Source: Leptodactylus fallax (Eukaryota > Chordata > Amphibia > Anura > Leptodactylidae). From it: 64,000 nt of DNA. The first letter of the stretch is position 1. Every line of letters starts with the position of its first letter. A model generated the notes under the pieces. It was not told where the DNA came from. It ran no database searches and saw only the letters and a list, made by a program, of their open reading frames with translations. The DNA is taken from contig CAMRHE010000021.1 in assembly GCA_947044405.1 (NCBI GenBank), positions 4,882,501 to 4,946,500 of the forward strand. Direction: 5' to 3'. A program made the translations under genes and the position numbers. Positions 56,461 through 64,000 of this stretch are shown here, in pieces.

Positions 56461-59428
56461 ATTGGTTGATACAATGCTAGACAACCTATTTCAGAAAGCA
56501 CAGGTGGAACTAAAAGTTTTAGAATGCCTTGGGCCTGTTTAAAATGTACCAAGGTTCTACTAAACCAAACTTAGACCACCAAAGTATCCTATACATTATC
56601 TCTGTGCTGCTACATAAGGTATACTGCTGTTACTGGCATTGACATGTGTCCAGTGCACTTGGATCCTGGAGCATGTTCATCGTTTCCCAAACCTAACCTG
56701 AGTTCTGGTCCAGTTATGGTGCATGAACCTGTTTTTCAATTACCGTGACTGGTTAGCAAACCATAAATCTATTCAGATACCCTCTGACCTTGGATATGAC
56801 TAGGAATATACACTGGCATTTGTTTAGGCACCTGATACCAAGAGAACACTCTACTATTAAGACTAGCTTAGGAGCTACAACTTTTTAGTTTGTCTACCAA
56901 TTAGTAGGTAGTGGAATATCCTAGTAATACGCTGTCACTTGTTCTTACTAGTATATCCGTTATCTATTAATGCCAATGTTAATTACAAATAATAATGGCA
57001 AGAATTGGTGACATAGGTAACCTACACAGTTTCAGATAAAGGTGACCTTGGAGGAGATGTCTTCTAGATCTGTTGTCTTCTCAGAGAATAACCTTGGTTC
57101 TCTTTTTGTTGGAGTACTGAATACACAGGCACCAACTTTTGATAGCCAATTAGATTATCAGGCACTACATGAGATTGAAAGGTAGAAAGGCTTTACAGTT
57201 AGGCCCTCTAGACATTTAAGTGGTAAAACATATACTATATAAGAATTATGTTGAAATGGAATTAAACCAGTCTGCACAATGATGACATTGGCTTTGTCCT
57301 CAAACAAGTGTGGTCCATGTTTTCATGATTGTACATGTTCTGTGCCTTGCTTACAGGTTGACCCTTTTAAACAGATGATTTTACTTTAGTACATTATGTT
57401 AATTTATATCATACATCTATAATCTGCACAATCTGCTCCCTGAGTTGGGTTTATATTACACACTATGGATGTTAGCCGCACTGCAGTATCATAATCTAGC
57501 TTTTTTGTAAGGACGAGTCATGTGAAAGGAGCCTGTGTGGAGAAATGATGCACTGCCATATGCTTTTTATAAAAATAACTTCATAAAAAGTCTTGCAACA
57601 AGGCACAATTTTGTTATCTCTTAGGTTTATATGCTATCCAACAGGGAAAAACATTGGGGCAGGTTTAACATACTGTCTAAAAGTAAAACAATGCAAAATT
57701 ACACTAGACAGTCTTAAACTGCACCAGATTTATCACAGTGTCTAATGCTGAATGATAATTCTGCCATATATTTAGATTGTTTTAGCTTTTGACACAAAAA
57801 TGTGCAAATATGTGTGCTTGATGTTGCATCGTAAGTAAATTCTGGACAACTTCAATACCAAATTTGCTCTATTGCCTGCATATGAGCTCAGAGGCATATT
57901 AAGCTACAAGTAGGCCCCATTGATGTCTAGAACAAATGGTTTTGAAATCTTTGTAAAGTCATTACGTAAGTATGCAAGATAGACCATTATTTTGTCAACT
58001 GAGTTAACATGCCGTAAACTTTTATAGGGCTTCTGCTGGCTCATGATTATCTGCCAAAAGTGCATTACAGTATCCAATAACTATTAACACAAGTGGAAGC
58101 TTCTGAGAAGTGAGGATTTCAGTCTTGTGGCACCTATAAGTCTGATAATAAAGATTTCTCTTTTTTTTTTTTTTTTGGTTAAATTATCTGTTTTCCATTT
58201 GTTGTGTTATTTTCTAATGGTTGATATGATATTGTTGTCAGTGATGATATTATAAGACTTTTACTCTCTCTCACAAACCTTTAATTCATTGCATGTAACA
58301 AGTGTCAGTCTTGTTGTGGATTTGAGCCCCTCGTATACAATATTCCATCCAACTTTTCCCTCCCTCCAACCTTCCCTTTAGACCTCCCAGTGCTTAGGCA
58401 TACCCCTAACTTTCAGAGTGATTATGTTTGTGTCAAGCCATGCCCATAACCCTTAATCTAGGACTGTCCTGTTGGATCTAGAATTTTTGAATTTAGTTTG
58501 TACTTCTAGAGGGCCTGGTACTGATGCACTGTTTGGCTTATGATTGAATCGGCCCTGTTGCTTCTCTCCTTTCTTGTGTATACCTAGGTCTTTCTTCCTC
58601 TCCTAAATGAATCCTTCTCCATCATGGTCAAAGTAGTGAATCTTTGCCTTAGGTAAAGGAAAGCCTATCTATGTCTCGACCTTCCCATTTGATGCATATG
58701 CTTGAAAGAGTGTATTCCTCTGATGAAATACATCACCTGTAGCCTCCTTATTCTTTACTGTACACCTTTATATAATGATCTACTATTATTCTCTACTACT
58801 TATTCCACACAACAAAAAAGGTTTACCAATGTAAATGAAGCAATGGAAGCCCAAAAAAAACACTTACTTGCTGTCCATCTGGTGACTAGAAACCTGTGTA
58901 TACACTTTCCATATATGTCAAGCGTAGTACCATAATGCAGTGCGAAAAGGGCCTAAAATATATAAGAGATCTTTGCTTTACCATCTGGTAAAGATTTCTA
59001 GGACACATCCAGTGTTGTGGAAAAACCAGGAGTCTCCTTCTTTGTGTATTTGGAGGTCCTTGCAGAGTATGACTCCTCTACATTTGATCTCACTGGCTTG
59101 GCAATTCCAACTATCCCTGAAGTTGGAGACCACCTGCATTGAAAAATACTCCCTTCTCCTCCTATTTCATCTTCATCACTGTGATAGTTTCCTGACTTCT
59201 ACAGATTTACCTCTTTGTCTTTTCCTCCCTATTTTTTATTCCTCCCATCCCTTCCCAGTTGGACCACTCTTGCTCTCCCTCCATTTATTCTGTTTTCTCT
59301 GCTTTCCTCCACCTTATGATACTGAGTCCTCCCAAAAAGACATCCTGTACTTCTTGGATCCTGGGGGTGATTGGGTAGCCTTTTCATTTCCAGTTTCTGG
59401 TTCTTAATGTTCCACAATTTCCATTGGT
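56461..59428. other. Long stretch, no gene seen
   Basis: T run at 58160-58176. The 155-residue frame at 58940-59407 is rich in Leu, Ser and Pro without a domain, and lies in pyrimidine-rich DNA, so I take it as chance. No transposon end recognised. Confidence 0.4.
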
Positions 59429-59430
59429 TA

Positions 59431-60364
<934 letters not shown>

Positions 60365-60486
60365 TATGTGGTAGTGTAAAATGTGATGTATATTCCATTA
60401 TTCTTCCATATAAAGAAATTTTTTTTTAAATGCCACAGTTCTTTGTTAAATTTGACAGACCCCACTTGCGGCATATTATAAATACA

Positions 60487-60957
60487 CTGTGAGTATGTGA
60501 ACCCAGAGGGCACTATTGAGCGACCCAGGGCCAGGCCTGAAAAGGCCCTCAGCCACACCTTTGGGTGGGGTGTAACTCCAAAGGGAGTGGATACAGCGGC
60601 AGAGATGCTGTCAAGGCCTGCAGGTAGCAGGTGTACATTGGAACCAGCCAAGGACAGAGAGGCGGTCTGTCCCAGGAGGGCTGGGGTCCACAGGGGACTG
60701 TTGCTTGAGCTGAGCATTAGTCAGGCTGCTCGTTGCCCCAGAGGCTAGATAGAGTTCAAGAGTCAGTTAGTGCCCTAACTGTGGCCCAGGCTGTTTTTTT
60801 GTTTTGTTATGTTGCACTTAAGCTTAATAAAAAGCCATTTTGTTTTAAATTGGCACCGTCTGAACGCTGTCTCTCCGGCGCCCAGTACTACGAACCACTG
60901 CTGTCGGGACCAGGAGTCTGCCGCCATTTGAGACTAATCCCCCCAAATTGCCACAAC
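60487..60957 (+). repeat. Candidate solo LTR, plus strand
   Basis: GC-richer block starting TGTGAGTATGTGAACCC and ending GCCACAACA, with an AATAAA signal at 60826-60831, followed by GGCACCGTCTGAACGCTGTC. The layout is that of a Ty3/gypsy-type LTR with a U3-R-U5 order, but I find no target duplication and no internal region. The open frames across it are chance. Confidence 0.42.
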
Positions 60958-63171
60958 ACCTTATGCTAATATTTTGCCTTTTGCCATATCAACAAATGTT
61001 CCCCATTGGCTCTCATAGACACCCAATTATAACATACTGTATGACATTTTTACATATGAAGTAACAGATTTCTGTAGGCTCCTACCTATTTTTTAAATAA
61101 GGTTTTTAATAGACTTCCTGTCACTTTTCCATGGATGTGATAAACATAACACGTTAATTGCTGAAAGTGTCGACTTTGACAAACTCGCTATTCACATTAG
61201 TCATTGAATTATATCAGATGCATCCACAGTACATTTGGAAAGTAGAAATAAATGAGGGGGGATCAGAGCAAACCTTGGTAACTTAAAGATATCTTCCAAA
61301 GTAACTGTGGTCAGGATCCACAGACATCTCGTGTTTATATATATGGTAGCTACTAGCCAACGCCAGTTGAGGGTGCCCATAGGGTGCCAGCCATTTTGAC
61401 TGCAGGCGGCACTACAGGGAAATGCAATATTACATGGCAGCCATTCAGATGAATGGTTGTCCATTGCAATACATGGACAACTCATGTCCACCAGAGCACC
61501 CTCTATCCATAGGCTATGCATGTGACAGTGGCTATGACAAAACTAAAGGAAGGAATTGGAAGGTACAGACTGAGAGTAAGATCGATAGGACTCCTATTAT
61601 TTGGAGCTTAAATGAGGAATATGGATTTAAATAATGCCAACAAATATGGCTCACATGTACAATACTATTACATTGACTGTAATTTATTATTATGACACTA
61701 CATTGTTGGCAGCAAAAAGTTTGGGCATATTACTGTAGCTGTTCTTTTTTGCATTCAGCATTAGCACTGGGACTCAATTAAATGCAGAATGGCATACAAT
61801 AAATTCTGTGAAGTCCTAAGGGACAATAACTAGACAAGCCCTACTTAGGGGACTGTATATTTAAAACTTTAATACTTTATGCAAATACTGAAGATCATTA
61901 GAAACATATTATGTGCCTAGTACTGACAGCTTACTTTGTATTAGCCACCATTCATAGGCAAGCACAGCTGGGATTACAGGTGTCCCTTTCCCCTGTAGAC
62001 CTGAAATACTGAATGTATAGGAATGCAAATAGACCCACAACCATTCATTTTACTTAACTTGATATTGGTATGGCCCCTCTTTGTACAATAGTGTTATTTG
62101 TAGACTATTTTAAGCCAGGGGGCATATATGGTGTGCTATGTGAACTCTGCTTACTATAATGCAATGTGATATTAGAGGTGCACAGCTCTGATACTTGTAC
62201 TGTGAGTTGTGTACCTATGTGTCCACATTGAGTCCCACCCCCTGTATTCTCCATTACAGCCAGAACAGATATCTGTTGAAAAGAATGGATCTTGCACTTC
62301 AGGATACAACTACATATTACTAAGTTGCCAAGATAGTTTTCCATATATGAGTGCCTTCACATGAAGACACCAGAAAGCTGTCATTTGTACAGTGGTTGTA
62401 TTAATAGGTCCATATACCCTAATAAAGCATAGGAAAGGGGGTTTGTCCTGATGGGCCATTCGTTTTGATTATGGTGTCGGCAATGTAAGGGGGTTTTCCC
62501 CTCCAATAACACTTATCCCCTTCACAGAAGAGGACCCTAGACACTTACAAGATGCAGGTTCTCCATGTACCCTTTTGTCAATGGAATAGCAGTTTATTTT
62601 TTTATATCCTTACATACTACCCGTCCATATTTTTACAATGCAGTTCAGATTTGTATTCAGTAAAGGTAGAGAAGGGAGGGAGAACCACAGAAAATGACTT
62701 CCGTGCTCACATGTGGTTGTAATAATAATCAATCAAGCAAACAAAGGAGTTGCCGGCAAAGACGACTTTCAGAGCCTTAATACTTGGTCTTTAGAAAACA
62801 TTGTAGCTCATATTCTTTAAAACAGAAGATAACAATGTAGATCTGCTTCATGTATTTTGCAGGCACTTACGTAAATGCCAGAGGCCGTCTGTTTTGCAGC
62901 AGTTGTCAGCGGATCATGTACAGTACTAAACATTTACAGCAGATTTTGTATGTGTTTGGAACTCTGGACCAGTCTAGGAATTTCAGTGTCTTTGTCCTAT
63001 ACAGTATTTAAATACCATATTTTTTTTCACATTCTTTGTAGTAATGGTGCTAAGTACTGCAGTGCTGTTTATGGTAATCTTGGTCAACCTTCAGCTCATA
63101 ATCTATACTGAAATATTAAGTCTCTGGGAATTGGGCTTCTATTTCGACCAAGTACTTCTACAAGTTTTGCA
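60958..63171. other. No gene seen; possible foldback repeat at 61340-61530
   Basis: 61340-61530 has CCAACGCCAGTTGAGGGTGC and CAGAGCACCCTCTATCC-type blocks that look repetitive, but no boundaries can be given. The remainder is unclassified. Confidence 0.35.
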
Positions 63172-63195
63172 AATATAATAATAATAATAATAATA
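63172..63195. repeat. (AAT)n tail of the LINE
   Basis: Simple repeat at the 3' end of the minus-strand LINE, as LINEs of this group often have. Confidence 0.85.
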
Positions 63196-63382
63196 GTCCT
63201 TTAATAGTCCCACAGTGGGGAAATTCAGTGTGTTACAGCAGCAAAGATAAGATAAGCAGATACAAATACAAATACAACATGTACAGGAATGTTCCAAGGT
63301 GAGAGGCATTACATTAATAGCAGACAGACAGATAGGACGTAGCAGAGGAGGGGGGGGGGGATATAACAGGCAGAGAGATATT

Positions 63383-64000
63383 TCAGTTCTCTGTATGTAA
63401 TGATCTCCGCTTAGGTCGGTGTTGGTTGTACAGCCTAACCGCGGTGGGGAGGAAAGACTTCCGATAGCGCTCCTTCTCACACCTAGGGTGGAGCAGTCGG
63501 TCACTGACAGTACTACCCAGCGCTATCACAGTCTCATGCATGGGATGGGACTTCTTCTTCTGCATGGAGCTCACCACGGACAGTATCCTTCTGTTACCCA
63601 CCACCTGCACTGGGTCCAGTGGGCTCCCCAGGACAGAGCTGGCCCTTCTAATCAGCTTGTCAAGTTTATTTCTGTCCCTGGTTGATATACTGCTCCCCCA
63701 GCAGGCCACTCCAAAGAAGATGGCTGATGCCACTACTGAGTTGAAGAAAGTCCTAAGAAGTGCCCCCCGGATTCCAAAGGCTCTCAGCTTCCTAAGCAGG
63801 TAGAGCCTGCTGTGGCCCCTTCCTGTACAGGGCCTCCATATGATCTGCCCAGTCCAGCTTATTATTAAGGAGCAAACCCAGGTACTTATAGGTGTTCACA
63901 ATCTCGATGCCCATCCCCAGGATGTCCACTGGTTTTGGAGGGCATCTGCCTTTACGGAAGTCCACCACCATCTCCTTGGTCTTCCCCGCGTTAATCTTCA
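63383..64000 (-). pseudogene. LINE reverse transcriptase C-terminal part, frameshifted
   Basis: From the right edge leftwards the protein reads INAGKTKEMVVDFRKG, then YKYLGLLLNNKLDW, the conserved YLG-x-LDW block after the polymerase domain. Near 63815 one extra base in CAGCAGGCTC-type sequence shifts the frame; in the next frame RLYLLRKLRAFG continues, then VVASAIFFGVACWGSSIS, LDKLIRRASSVLG, DRLLHPRC and RYRKSFLPTAVRLYNQ, a typical LINE C-terminus ending at TGA 63383-63385. The frameshift makes this copy non-functional. The upstream catalytic FADD motif would lie outside the window. Confidence 0.87.

Larger units (their letters stand above)
63172..64000 (-). mobile_element. LINE 3' end (L2/Rex/CR1-type), continues beyond the window
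   Basis: Minus-strand non-LTR retrotransposon. Its 3' end is a short untranslated region ending GGGACTATTAAAGGACTATT and an ATT repeat tail (63172-63195 on the plus strand reads ATA/AAT). The reverse transcriptase C-terminal part runs from 63383 to the edge of the window. A G run at 63350-63360 lies in the untranslated region. The 5' truncation point is outside the window. The clade is uncertain between L2, Rex1 and CR1. Confidence 0.85.

Noticed and set aside
58940..59407. 155-residue open frame
   Set aside because: Pyrimidine-rich DNA giving Leu/Ser/Pro-rich translation without a recognisable domain.

Overview
The window looks like gene-poor, AT-rich intergenic DNA of a large vertebrate genome, most likely a frog or toad. 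I judge this from the mixture of repeats: several different Tc1/mariner families, hAT-type MITEs with 8-base target duplications, TTAA-flanked foldback MITEs, CR1- and L2/Rex-like LINE fragments, and several inverted-repeat elements that I recognise as dispersed anuran repeats. I found no convincing exon of a host protein gene, no tRNA or rRNA gene, and nothing prokaryotic. The organism assignment is inference, not an alignment result.

Layout. 1-5.5 kb: repeat mosaic with a solo-LTR candidate, a 20-unit minisatellite, a CR1-like LINE split by a hAT MITE, and a decayed Tc1-like element. 5.5-10.1 kb: an old AT-rich dispersed repeat split by a 1.54 kb Tc1 element and by a hAT element that carries its own minisatellite, then two foldback elements. 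10.1-18.9 kb: a non-repetitive island, then a cluster of foldback MITEs and a third minisatellite-bearing element. 19.07-20.69 kb: a nearly intact Tc1-type element whose catalytic spacing is DD38E. 21.4-22.8 kb: two MITEs. 22.8-33.5 kb: repeat-poor DNA with several stretches that look like conserved non-coding elements. 33.5-38 kb: MITEs and a Tc1 pseudogene split by a hAT MITE. 38-45.9 kb: repeat-poor, rich in microsatellites. 45.90-47.54 kb: a full-length Tc1 element with an intact 340-residue DD34E transposase, inserted in a TA microsatellite. 47.5-55.2 kb: scattered MITEs. 55.7-56.5 kb: another conserved-looking island. 59.43-60.36 kb: an internally deleted Tc1 copy. 60.5-61.0 kb: an LTR candidate. 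63.17 kb to the edge: the 3' end of a LINE on the minus strand.

The only intact protein-coding gene I can support is the transposase at 46294-47316. The others are decayed transposases or reverse transcriptases. The nesting gives a relative chronology: LINE, old Tc1 copies and old dispersed repeat first, hAT MITEs and younger Tc1 copies later. I did not find a convincing undescribed biological system. The best items for a second look are the intact Tc1 copy, the DD38E element whose terminal repeats run into its own transposase gene, the minisatellites carried inside hAT-like elements, and the conserved-looking islands.
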